Source: an uncultured Parabacteroides sp. (lineage in GTDB: Bacteria; Bacteroidota; Bacteroidia; Bacteroidales; Tannerellaceae). Taken from it: a stretch of DNA of 30,593 bases. Shown one piece after another: positions 1-5,766 of this stretch. The position numbers were made by a program, and so were the translations under genes. Positions within the stretch are counted from its first letter, which is position 1, and each line of letters begins with the position of its first letter. The notes beneath the pieces are model-generated. The model was not told the DNA's origin and did not search any database. It saw nothing but the letters and a program-made list of their open reading frames with translations. Location: contig UQLN01000055.1 of NCBI GenBank assembly GCA_900541965.1, forward strand, positions 1 to 30,593, written 5' to 3'.

Positions 1-1
1 A

Positions 2-133
2 ATCTTTGATTATCCGTATGTGCTGGGAACATTAAAACAGTATCTGTCGCGTATTCCCGAAGCCGAACTTTTGCAGGATTTTCTGGAACTGGTTGCGGAA
101 ATAAGGATTCAGGGAGAGAAGAGCCGATTGTAA
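2..133 (+). CDS. 3' end of an unidentified gene (partial)
   Basis: An open frame enters from the left edge and reads 43 codons to TAA at 131-133. It ends with a mildly acidic helical-looking stretch and the closing residues GEKSRL. The next gene has its own promoter starting 28 bases downstream, so this is the last gene of a separate unit. Only the C-terminus is visible and I do not recognise the family. No signal peptide, membrane segment or catalytic motif is visible in the fragment. Confidence 0.6.
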   Translation: MFDYPYVLGTLKQYLSRIPEAELLQDFLELVAEIRIQGEKSRL

Positions 134-160
134 AATCAAATTAAAAATATATGGAAAACA

Positions 161-192
161 TTTGCATAGTATTCAGGGAAACTGTAATTTTG
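161..192 (+). promoter_or_regulatory. Promoter of rplU-rpmA
   Basis: A TTTG at 161-164 is followed after exactly 20 bases by TAATTTTG at 185-192. This matches the Bacteroidetes primary sigma promoter (TTTG, 19-21 bases, TAnnTTTG) at both boxes and is among the best matches in the window. Transcription would start near 199, giving an rplU leader of about 80 bases. Confidence 0.8.
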
Positions 193-210
193 CACACTGA
201 ATTCTGCAGA

Positions 211-247
211 GGGTAAACAAGTGATACATTGAAGCGTATCCACCCCC
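211..247 (+). promoter_or_regulatory. Stem-loop in the rplU leader
   Basis: Within the predicted 5' leader, GTGATAC (221-227) can pair with GTATC-CAC (236-243) with one bulged C around an 8-base loop. GGG at 211-213 and CCC at 244-246 can add an outer closure. Ribosomal protein leaders are often autoregulatory in bacteria, but I do not recognise this fold as a described L21 leader. Function is inference. Confidence 0.35.
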
Positions 248-278
248 GGGACATAACCTGTTATAATAATAAAAACAG

Positions 279-596
279 ATGTACGTAATCGTAGAAATTA
301 ACGGACAACAGTTCAAGGCTGAACAAGGAAAAAAATTATTCGTTCACCACATCCAGAACGCTGAAAGCGGTGCTGTTGTTGAGTTTGACAAAGTATTGTT
401 GGTTGACAACAATGGTGAAGTAAAAGTAGGTGTTCCTACTGTTGATGGCGCAAAGGTAGTATGCGAAGTACTGTCTCCGCTGGTAAAAGGTGATAAAGTG
501 CTGATTTTCCACAAAAAGAGAAGAAAAGGTTATCGTAAATTGAACGGTCACCGTCAGCAGTTCACTGAAGTGAGTGTTAAAGAAATTGTTGCTTAA
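279..596 (+). CDS. rplU: 50S ribosomal protein L21
   Basis: A 105-residue protein of normal bL21 length. It opens with YVIVEINGQQFKAEQGKK, the usual L21 N-terminus in which the family IVETGGKQ motif appears as VEINGQQ. It ends in the basic stretch FHKKRRKGYRKLNGHRQQ, the family signature that contacts 23S rRNA. L21 is a structural protein of the large subunit. It is first in a two-gene operon with rpmA, 22 bases upstream, the usual bacterial arrangement. The start is the ATG 80 bases downstream of the predicted transcription start. No Shine-Dalgarno is visible before it, which is normal in this phylum. Identification is firm. Confidence 0.97.
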   Translation: MYVIVEINGQQFKAEQGKKLFVHHIQNAESGAVVEFDKVLLVDNNGEVKVGVPTVDGAKVVCEVLSPLVKGDKVLIFHKKRRKGYRKLNGHRQQFTEVSVKEIVA

Positions 597-618
597 CGTT
601 TAAAGGAGAAAAGAAGAA

Positions 619-885
619 ATGGCACATAAGAAAGGTGTTGGTAGTTCTAAGAACGGCCGTGAATCACAAAGTAAAAGATTAGGTGTTAAGCTTTTCGGTG
701 GCGAAGTTGCTAAAGCCGGTAACATTATCGTCCGCCAGAGAGGTACTGCTCATCATCCGGGTGAAAACGTAGGTATTGGTAAAGACCATACTTTGTATGC
801 TTTGGTTGATGGTGTTGTTACTTTCAAAAGAGGTAAAGAAAACAGATCTTTCGTTTCTGTAAAAGAAGTAGTAGCAGAAGCGTAA
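619..885 (+). CDS. rpmA: 50S ribosomal protein L27
   Basis: An 88-residue bL27. The N-terminus MAHKKGVGSSKNGRES and the following RLGVK, GNIIVRQRGT and HPGENVGIGKDHTLYA blocks are diagnostic. The N-terminal tail reaches toward the peptidyl-transferase centre in this family. It begins directly with MAHKKG and has no cleavable extension of the kind seen in Firmicutes. AAAGGAG at about 602-608 lies some ten bases before the ATG, one of the few Shine-Dalgarno-like sites in the window. It is the second gene of the rplU operon, which ends at the hairpin about 25 bases downstream. Confidence 0.97.
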   Translation: MAHKKGVGSSKNGRESQSKRLGVKLFGGEVAKAGNIIVRQRGTAHHPGENVGIGKDHTLYALVDGVVTFKRGKENRSFVSVKEVVAEA

Positions 886-908
886 GTAATTTCTGTAACA
901 CGAAATAG

Positions 909-944
909 AAAACAGGGTATCCCCAAGGGGTATCCTGTTTTTTT
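909..944 (+). terminator. Rho-independent terminator of rplU-rpmA
   Basis: The left arm from 909 pairs with the arm ending at 941 in a 15-bp stem that includes two G-U pairs and a three-base loop (924-926). The stem runs into a T tract (938-944). It lies 23 bases after the rpmA stop. Confidence 0.9.
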
Positions 945-1220
945 ATGCCCTGTCGCTTTTAAATAAAAAGAAATCCTGTTTTATAGTATAACACAGCCCT
1001 TATATTTGCACCGGATGATACGTCTGCCTGCTTACCCTCTTTTGAATTTTAGTTTATTTTTATTATAAGGTAGCGTATTTGTTTAATTTACAATATTTCT
1101 TTGTTAAAAGGAAAATTGCCGGCTTCTTCATGCAAAATAAAAAAAGTTGGCATTTCCTAATCCTGCCCGGACCTTTCCTTTTCGGATGTATCTTTATCTA
1201 ATCAATTAATATACAGAACT
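945..1220. other. Intergenic region before the recombinase gene
   Basis: No gene is supported here. A TATATTTG at 1001-1008 fits the -7 box without a good -33 partner. A TATCTTTA at 1189-1196 is a weaker -7 candidate 25 bases before the recombinase start. I looked for inverted repeats that could frame an invertible segment and found none of convincing length. Confidence 0.4.
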
Positions 1221-1844
1221 ATGGTGTATGCTTATGTAAGAGTCAGTACGGATAAACAGAGTACTGAAAATCAACGCTTCGAGATAAATAACTTTTCGAA
1301 AGTCCGAGGTTTTAAAGTAAATAAGTGGGTTGAAGAGACTATTAGTGGTACCACCAATGCCCGTGACAGACAGTTGGGCAGATTGTTAAAGCAGGTTTCA
1401 AAGGGTGATATTCTTATTACGACCGAATTATCAAGGCTTGGGCGTAACCTGATGGAGGTGATGAGTATCCTTCATCAATGTATGGAACGGGATATTATAG
1501 TGTTGACCGTAAAAGAAAAATATGAATTGGGGAATAACATCAATAGTAAGATACTTGCTTTTGCTTTCAGCCTGAGTGCGGAGATAGAACGAAACCTTAT
1601 CTCCCAAAGAACCCGGGAAGCCTTGGCGCGCAAAAGGCTGGAAGGGGTGAAACTCGGCCGTCCCAGAGGCAGTGAAGGCGGAAAATATAAGTTGACGGGC
1701 AAGGAAAACCTGATATTGAAAATGGTAAAAGAGAAGCGTTCAATGAATGAAATCAGCCAGAAATTGGGAGTGAACAGGCAGACTTTAAGAGATTTCTTAC
1801 GGATTATTTATCCGAACTGGAGGGAATATAGATATGTTAAGTAA
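1221..1844 (+). CDS. mpi: Mpi-family serine recombinase (DNA invertase)
   Basis: A 207-residue small serine recombinase. The N-terminal resolvase domain (about 1-140) starts VYAYVRVSTDKQ, with Ser9 as the expected nucleophile, and carries TELSRLGRNLMEV and the dimer helix ending ERNLISQRTREAL. The linker LGRPRGS leads into a C-terminal helix-turn-helix (about 165-200, NEISQKLGVNRQTLRDF). The N-terminus closely resembles, from memory, Bacteroides fragilis Mpi, which inverts several capsule promoters in trans. The gene stands alone, more than 330 bases from each neighbour, and I see no inversion site beside it. The family assignment is strong; a role as master invertase is inference. A plain resolvase is the alternative. 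Confidence 0.85.
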   Translation: MVYAYVRVSTDKQSTENQRFEINNFSKVRGFKVNKWVEETISGTTNARDRQLGRLLKQVSKGDILITTELSRLGRNLMEVMSILHQCMERDIIVLTVKEKYELGNNINSKILAFAFSLSAEIERNLISQRTREALARKRLEGVKLGRPRGSEGGKYKLTGKENLILKMVKEKRSMNEISQKLGVNRQTLRDFLRIIYPNWREYRYVK

Positions 1845-2147
1845 ATCAGTCTTTTGTGTCTGATTTATAAGAATGTTAATCATTATTGAAACAAGAAACT
1901 GTTTGCTAAAAATGTGTGTTTATGTAAATTAAGTATTTTACAAGGAGAATAGACTGTGAAATCTTTTTGAATGAAGAAGTTAGTGTTGTCTGTTGTATAG
2001 GAAGCCGGATAATAAAAGTGTTTTTAATTTTATCTAATAGAAGTTCCATTCATATTGTCTGTTGGAAACCATATTCCTTGGGACGTATTATTTCCCATTG
2101 TTTTATAGATTATTATACTATAATTTATTTATAGTAGATAAATATGT
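1845..2147. other. Intergenic region between recombinase and ndk
   Basis: AT-rich, with no supported gene. A short hairpin (1843-1849 with 1860-1866) overlaps the recombinase stop codon but lacks a T tract. Two 13-mers at 2031-2043 and 2056-2068 each match the palindrome TTTCTANTRGAAA (seen near the marR gene) with two mismatches. They may be chance. Confidence 0.35.
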
Positions 2148-2155
2148 TATCTTTG
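2148..2155 (+). promoter_or_regulatory. -7 box of the ndk promoter
   Basis: TATCTTTG matches TAnnTTTG exactly. No clear TTTG lies 19-21 bases upstream. It makes ATG starts at 2161 or earlier unlikely and supports the start at 2215. Confidence 0.6.
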
Positions 2156-2214
2156 GCAAAATGGTTTCTTCTTATGCGAAAGAACGATTGTGGAATTTTA
2201 AAATAGAAAACAGT

Positions 2215-2676
2215 ATGGAAAAAACACTTGTTATCCTGAAGCCTTGTACCATCCAACGTGGTTTGATTGGTGAAATCATCTCCCGTTTTGAAAAAAAAGG
2301 TTTGCGTCTGGCAGGTATGAAGATGACTTGGCTGACAGATGAAATTTTGTCGGAACATTATGCCCATCTGAAGGAAAAATCATTTTTCCAGCGTGTGAAA
2401 GATGCAATGGCGGTATGTCCGGTAATCGTATGTTGCTGGGAGGGTATAGATGCGGTGCATGTTGTACGCCAATTGGCAGGGGCTACAAACGGAAGGAATG
2501 CACAACCGGGTACTATCCGGGGGGATTACAGTATGAGCGTGCAGGAAAATATTGTGCATGCTTCCGACTCCCTGGAAACAGCCGAGGTGGAATTGAAACG
2601 TTTCTTTGATGATTCGGAGATTTACGATTACAAACTGAATAATTTATTGAGTTTGTATGCAAACGACGAATTCTAA
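2215..2676 (+). CDS. ndk: Nucleoside diphosphate kinase
   Basis: A 153-residue protein that equilibrates NTP and dNTP pools through a phosphohistidine intermediate. It starts MEKTLVILKP, the family opening, and carries PGTIRGDYS and NIVHASDS; the catalytic histidine is His115. The terminal SLYANDEF is typical of Bacteroidales. An in-frame extension to 2062 exists but would start before the promoter box at 2148 and adds nothing family-like, so I chose the internal ATG at 2215. It appears monocistronic, with its own promoter and a hairpin right after the stop. Confidence 0.95.
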   Translation: MEKTLVILKPCTIQRGLIGEIISRFEKKGLRLAGMKMTWLTDEILSEHYAHLKEKSFFQRVKDAMAVCPVIVCCWEGIDAVHVVRQLAGATNGRNAQPGTIRGDYSMSVQENIVHASDSLETAEVELKRFFDDSEIYDYKLNNLLSLYANDEF

Positions 2677-2684
2677 AAATAAAA

Positions 2685-2723
2685 GGGCCGGAGAAACTTA
2701 AGTCAGCTTAACTTCTCCGGCTC
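2685..2723 (+). terminator. Terminator hairpin after ndk
   Basis: GGGCCGGAGAA (2685-2695) pairs with TTCTCCGGCTC (2713-2723), an 11-bp GC-rich stem with one G-U pair. The T tract is poor (ATATTTT), so termination may be imperfect. Confidence 0.65.
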
Positions 2724-2801
2724 TGATATTTTAGAACCTTTTTAGCCTTATTCTCTCGAACCAGCTAAAACAACCTAATTACTAATCTAAAATCTAATAC
2801 C

Positions 2802-2828
2802 ATGAAAAAACACACTACGTATATATAA
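2802..2828 (+). other. Eight-codon mini-ORF in the ndk/DUF4494 gap
   Basis: ATG at 2802 reads MKKHTTYI then TAA. It follows an A/C-rich unstructured stretch resembling a Bacteroidales 5' leader and lies about 50 bases before the next promoter. It could be a leader peptide, the stub of a deleted gene, or chance. The rest of 2727-2876 holds nothing else I can name. Confidence 0.2.
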
Positions 2829-2876
2829 CAAGCCGTTTATGGAAAAGTTCAGAATACCTTAAAGAATCTCCTCCCA

Positions 2877-2908
2877 GTTGTATTATTCCCGAATTGCAGC
2901 TATATTTG
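2877..2908 (+). promoter_or_regulatory. Promoter of the DUF4494-yggS unit
   Basis: GTTG at 2877-2880, 20 bases, then TATATTTG at 2901-2908. Spacing and -7 box are both consensus. The start codon at 2955 lies about 40 bases from the predicted transcription start. Confidence 0.75.
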
Positions 2909-2954
2909 TACTGCATTAAAACAAGAATATAGACAATATTAAACGAAGAAAGAT

Positions 2955-3473
2955 ATGCATAACTGGTTTGAATGTAAAGTCTCCTTTGAGAAAATCCTGG
3001 AGAATGGAATGCAGAAGAAAGTAACGGAACCTTATCTGGTGGATGCTTTGTCATTTACGGAAGCAGAGGCCCGTATTATCGAGGAAATCCGCCCTTTTAT
3101 AACCGGAGAGTTTACAGTAACAGACATTAAACGTGCCCGGCTGTCGGAATTGTTTTTCAATGAAAACGGTGACCGTTTCTACAAAATTAAAGTCTACTTT
3201 ATCACTTTGGATGAGAAGAGCGGGGCCGAGAAAAAAACAGCAGCACAAATGTTGGCACAGGCTTCAAACCTGAAGGAAGCGATAGCTGTATTGGAAGACG
3301 GGATGAAAGGCACGATGGCAGACTATACGATTGCTTCGGTTGCGGAAACCCAGTTGATGGATGTCTTCCCGTTCGATGCTAATCTATTACCGTGTGAACA
3401 TCGGAAGAGGAGCGGATTGCCGAACAAAAAAGTCAAGCACCACAGGTATGAGCATCACTCAAAATATAACTGA
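2955..3473 (+). CDS. DUF4494 family protein with an apparently frameshifted C-terminus
   Basis: A Bacteroidetes-restricted family of unknown function. Residues 1-140 look intact: MHNWFECKVSFEKILENG, then KVTEPYLVDALSFTEAEARI, ITLDEKSGAEKK and MKGTMADYTIASVAET, ending in MDVFPFD. After that the frame yields an oddly basic tail (RKRSGLPNKKVKHHRYEHH) running 26 bases into yggS. From about 3398 another frame reads TSEEERIAEQKSQAPQV and stops at 3449-3451, giving an ATGA overlap with the yggS start. One lost base near 3395-3400 would explain both facts. The protein looks cytoplasmic, with no signal peptide or membrane segment. The family call is from memory of the motif pattern. Confidence 0.75.
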   Translation: MHNWFECKVSFEKILENGMQKKVTEPYLVDALSFTEAEARIIEEIRPFITGEFTVTDIKRARLSELFFNENGDRFYKIKVYFITLDEKSGAEKKTAAQMLAQASNLKEAIAVLEDGMKGTMADYTIASVAETQLMDVFPFDANLLPCEHRKRSGLPNKKVKHHRYEHHSKYN

Positions 3474-4116
3474 ACTAAAGAAATCGTTGCCGGCAGATGT
3501 CACGCTGGTTGCGGTTTCCAAGTTTCATCCTGTCGAGGCTTTGAAAGAAGCCTATGCTGCAGGACAGCGTGTATTTGGAGAGAGCCGTGCCCAGGAGCTT
3601 ACAGCCAAGCAGAAGGTGTTGCCCGGTGACATAGAATGGCATTTCATTGGCCCTCTACAAAGTAATAAGGTAAAAGATATTGCTCCTTTTATCCATACTG
3701 TCCAAAGTATAGATTCGTTGAAACTATTGCGTGAGGTAGATAAGTTTGCGCTTCGCAATGGACGTGTCATCCGTGTTTTATTGGAAATTCATGTGGCGGA
3801 AGAAGAAGCAAAGCATGGATTTAGTCCGGACGAATGTCGTGACTTGCTGGATAGTGGCGAACTGGATGCCCTTCATAATATCCGTATAGGAGGGTTGATG
3901 GGAATGGCTACCAATACGGACGATACGGATAAGATACGGCAGGAGTTTCATCAATTGCGTGCCCTTTTCGATGAACTGAAGGCTTCTTATTTTAAAGAAA
4001 ATCCTGATTTTAAAGAATTGTCGATGGGGATGAGCCACGATTATCCGGTTGCAATTGCCGAAGGAAGTACAATGATTCGTGTGGGAACCAGTATCTTCGG
4101 TGAACGTGAGTACTGA
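3448..4116 (+). CDS. yggS: PLP homeostasis protein, YggS/PLPBP family
   Basis: A 222-residue pyridoxal-phosphate-binding protein with an alanine-racemase-like TIM barrel. The family has no known catalytic activity and buffers cellular PLP. Lys25 in VAVSKFHP is the Schiff-base lysine. FGESRAQEL, WHFIGPLQSNK, GGLMGMAT, SMGMSHDY and the phosphate-binding GSTMIRVGTSIFGER all match the family. The open frame extends back to 3361, but the family begins at MSITQNI, so the ATG at 3448 is chosen. That ATG sits in an ATGA context with the corrected upstream frame, suggesting translational coupling to the DUF4494 gene. Confidence 0.93.
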   Translation: MSITQNITELKKSLPADVTLVAVSKFHPVEALKEAYAAGQRVFGESRAQELTAKQKVLPGDIEWHFIGPLQSNKVKDIAPFIHTVQSIDSLKLLREVDKFALRNGRVIRVLLEIHVAEEEAKHGFSPDECRDLLDSGELDALHNIRIGGLMGMATNTDDTDKIRQEFHQLRALFDELKASYFKENPDFKELSMGMSHDYPVAIAEGSTMIRVGTSIFGEREY

Positions 4117-4167
4117 GCTTTTAACCATTTTAAATAGCAGGGGAGGATATTCCATAAAATAAATATC

Positions 4168-4175
4168 TATTTTTG
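4168..4175 (+). promoter_or_regulatory. -7 box upstream of the dihydroorotate dehydrogenase-like gene
   Basis: TATTTTTG matches TAnnTTTG. It implies a short leader of about 20-30 bases and rules out nothing among the starts at 4192, 4204 or 4213. Confidence 0.55.
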
Positions 4176-4203
4176 TAAGTGTTGAATATAATTGAATCTG
4201 AAC

Positions 4204-5181
4204 ATGATTGACATGAAAACTCAATATGCGGGACTTACGCTTCGTAATCCGCTGATTGTAGGAAGTTCCGGTTTGACTAATAGTCCGGAAAGAAACAAGG
4301 AATTTGAAAAGGCAGGGGCGGGTGCCATTGTGCTTAAGTCTCTTTTTGAAGAACAAATAGAGATGCAGGGTGATGTCTTGATGCAAGAGTCCGATTATCC
4401 GGAGGCAGCAGATTATATACGTGGATATGTAAAGGTTAATCTGGTGAACAAGTATCTGGAATTAATCCAGAAGACAAAACAACTCTGTACAATTCCTATC
4501 ATTGCCAGTATCAATTGCTATAAGGCGGATGCCTGGATTGATTTTGCACGTCAGATAGAACTGGCAGGAGCTGACGCACTTGAATTGAATGTGTTCTTTA
4601 TGGAAACGGAGTTGACTTTCAACTGTGATGCTATGCGTGACTTATATGTCAATATTATCCGTAAAGTAAAAGAAACGGTTTCCATTCCCGTTATGGTGAA
4701 AATAAGCAAGATGGTGGGGAATATTCCTGCTCTTGTGAATATCTTAAAGGTAAACGGGGCAGATGGAGTTGTTCTGTTCAACCGTTTTTACCAGCCGGAT
4801 ATCGATATTAATAACATGCAATTAGTTTCAGGTAATGTTTTCAGTAATCATTCCGATTTGAGCGATACATTACGTTGGACCGGTATTGTTTCGGCAAAGG
4901 TGCCGGGTATCGGTATTGCTTCTTCAACAGGAATCCATGATTGGGAGGATGTCATCAAATGTTTGTTGGCTGGTGCTTCGGCCGTTCAGATGTGTAGTGC
5001 AGTCTATACACACGGCGGAGAAATCATTTCCCAGGTGCTTACTTGTATTGAAGAATGGATGCATCAGGCAAACTATCACTCTTTACAAGAGTTTATCGGT
5101 AAATTGAGTTATACAAATGTGCCCGATCAGAGTATGTACGAACGTTCCCAATTTATGAAATACTTCTCAAACAGGGACTAA
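4204..5181 (+). CDS. Dihydroorotate dehydrogenase-like FMN protein
   Basis: A 325-residue TIM-barrel flavoprotein of the PyrD-like group. Visible family parts are YAGLTLRNPLIVGSSGLT at the N-terminus, GAGAIVLKSLFEEQI, ASINCYKADAWIDFA, ALELNVFF, PVMVKIS and the C-terminal phosphate site ASSTGIHDWEDVIKCLLAGA with VQMCSAV. Bacteroidales usually carry a separate genuine PyrD, so this paralogue may act on another dihydropyrimidine or have lost the activity. The substrate is not readable here. TTG at 4192 and ATG at 4213 are alternative starts; 4204 gives MIDMKTQYAGL, which fits the homologues I recall. It has its own promoter and a strong terminator. Confidence 0.85.
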   Translation: MIDMKTQYAGLTLRNPLIVGSSGLTNSPERNKEFEKAGAGAIVLKSLFEEQIEMQGDVLMQESDYPEAADYIRGYVKVNLVNKYLELIQKTKQLCTIPIIASINCYKADAWIDFARQIELAGADALELNVFFMETELTFNCDAMRDLYVNIIRKVKETVSIPVMVKISKMVGNIPALVNILKVNGADGVVLFNRFYQPDIDINNMQLVSGNVFSNHSDLSDTLRWTGIVSAKVPGIGIASSTGIHDWEDVIKCLLAGASAVQMCSAVYTHGGEIISQVLTCIEEWMHQANYHSLQEFIGKLSYTNVPDQSMYERSQFMKYFSNRD

Positions 5182-5198
5182 ACGATTTTAAATCAATA

Positions 5199-5242
5199 TG
5201 CAAAAAAGGGATATGCTCATTATAGTATATCCCTTTTTTGCA
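5199..5242. terminator. Strong terminator after the dihydroorotate dehydrogenase-like gene
   Basis: A perfect 16-bp inverted repeat (5199-5214 with 5227-5242) around a 12-base loop, with A6 and T6 runs inside the arms. It can work on either strand. Confidence 0.9.
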
Positions 5243-5268
5243 TTTATATATTTCTATTTATAATTTAT

Positions 5269-5297
5269 TTTCTACTGGAAACTATTTATATTGGAAA
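5269..5297 (+). promoter_or_regulatory. Predicted tandem operator of the MarR regulator
   Basis: Two near-palindromic 13-mers sit back to back: TTTCTACTGGAAA (5269-5281) and TTTATATTGGAAA (5285-5297), centres 16 bases apart. They cover the region just upstream of the -7 box at 5305, where a bound repressor would block polymerase. A perfect version recurs at 5719-5731 before the next gene. The repeats are seen; their role is inference. Confidence 0.55.
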
Positions 5298-5304
5298 CAA
5301 TGTA

Positions 5305-5312
5305 TATCTTTG
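5305..5312 (+). promoter_or_regulatory. -7 box of the marR promoter
   Basis: TATCTTTG matches the consensus exactly. Position -33 falls inside the tandem palindromes rather than in a TTTG. It lies downstream of the possible ATG at 5291, so translation should begin at 5333. Confidence 0.65.
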
Positions 5313-5332
5313 CAATCAAACAAAAGAAAAAT

Positions 5333-5698
5333 ATGGAATCAATTTGCATTATAAAGGATATATATAAGACGTTATACCAATTTGAGAAAGCATTTGCAGA
5401 CGTGCATGAGATAACAATCAATGAGGCCATGCTGCTTTGTTGCCTGAAAGATGGAGAGACAAAGTCTGCCGGAACCATCTGTGAATATATCGGTTTGTCG
5501 AACTCGAGGGTATCCAAGGTGATAACTTCGGTAGAGAATAAAGGGTATATCCGCCGGAATATCAATAAAGAGGATAAAAGGCAAATGTTTTTCTCACTGA
5601 CATCCGCCGGAAAAGAGAAAGTACGGCAGATGATGAATGCGGAATTGCGCTTTGACGGCTTATTCGGGAAATTGCAGCGTTGCATGGAAAAAGGGTAA
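5333..5698 (+). CDS. MarR-family winged-helix transcriptional regulator
   Basis: A 121-residue DNA-binding protein. After an N-terminal dimer helix (about 1-30) comes INEAMLLCCLKDGETKSAGTICEYIGLSNSRVSKVITSVENKGYI, the MarR helix-turn-helix with recognition helix SNSRVSKVITSVE. The wing is RRNINKEDKRQMFFSLTSAGKEKV, with the typical D-x-R. It is shorter than usual (about 140) because the C-terminal helix is reduced. Cysteines at the N-terminus, in the LLCCL helix and near the end could sense a thiol-reactive signal, but no specific chemistry is shown. Paired palindromes precede it, and the next gene is a persulfide-type enzyme with the same palindrome, suggesting autoregulation plus control of that gene. 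Confidence 0.85.
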   Translation: MESICIIKDIYKTLYQFEKAFADVHEITINEAMLLCCLKDGETKSAGTICEYIGLSNSRVSKVITSVENKGYIRRNINKEDKRQMFFSLTSAGKEKVRQMMNAELRFDGLFGKLQRCMEKG

Positions 5699-5708
5699 TC
5701 CCTTTTTT
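5688..5708 (+). terminator. Short hairpin over the marR stop codon
   Basis: AAAAAGGG (5688-5695) pairs with CCCTTTTT (5700-5707) around a TAAT loop that contains the marR stop codon, and T residues continue to 5708. Only three G-C pairs, so it is a weak terminator or attenuator between regulator and enzyme. Confidence 0.5.
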
Positions 5709-5718
5709 ATCCAAATAG

Positions 5719-5731
5719 TTTCTAATAGAAA
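5719..5731 (+). promoter_or_regulatory. Predicted operator of the CoA-disulfide reductase gene
   Basis: TTTCTA-A-TAGAAA is a perfect 6-1-6 palindrome, 36 bases before the enzyme start and 20 bases after the marR stop. It shares the pattern TTTCTANTRGAAA with the copy at 5269-5281 and, apart from one position, with 5285-5297. No TAnnTTTG box is visible beside it, so the promoter is either degenerate or transcription comes from marR. Confidence 0.55.
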
Positions 5732-5766
5732 ATATGTATAGTATAAATAATATAAAAGGACAAATA

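Noticed and set aside
1843..1866. Terminator after the recombinase gene
   Set aside because: The 7-bp AT-rich stem has no T tract and starts within the stop codon; too weak to call.
2056..2098. Possible invertible promoter segment near the recombinase gene
   Set aside because: Only very short repeats (GGAA/TTCC, TGGGA/TCCCA) are present; no long inverted repeats frame a promoter.
5229..5708. Similar CCCTTTTTT arms on both sides of marR as a mobile cassette
   Set aside because: Both are parts of terminator-like hairpins; the shared bases are too few and low-complexity to indicate mobility.
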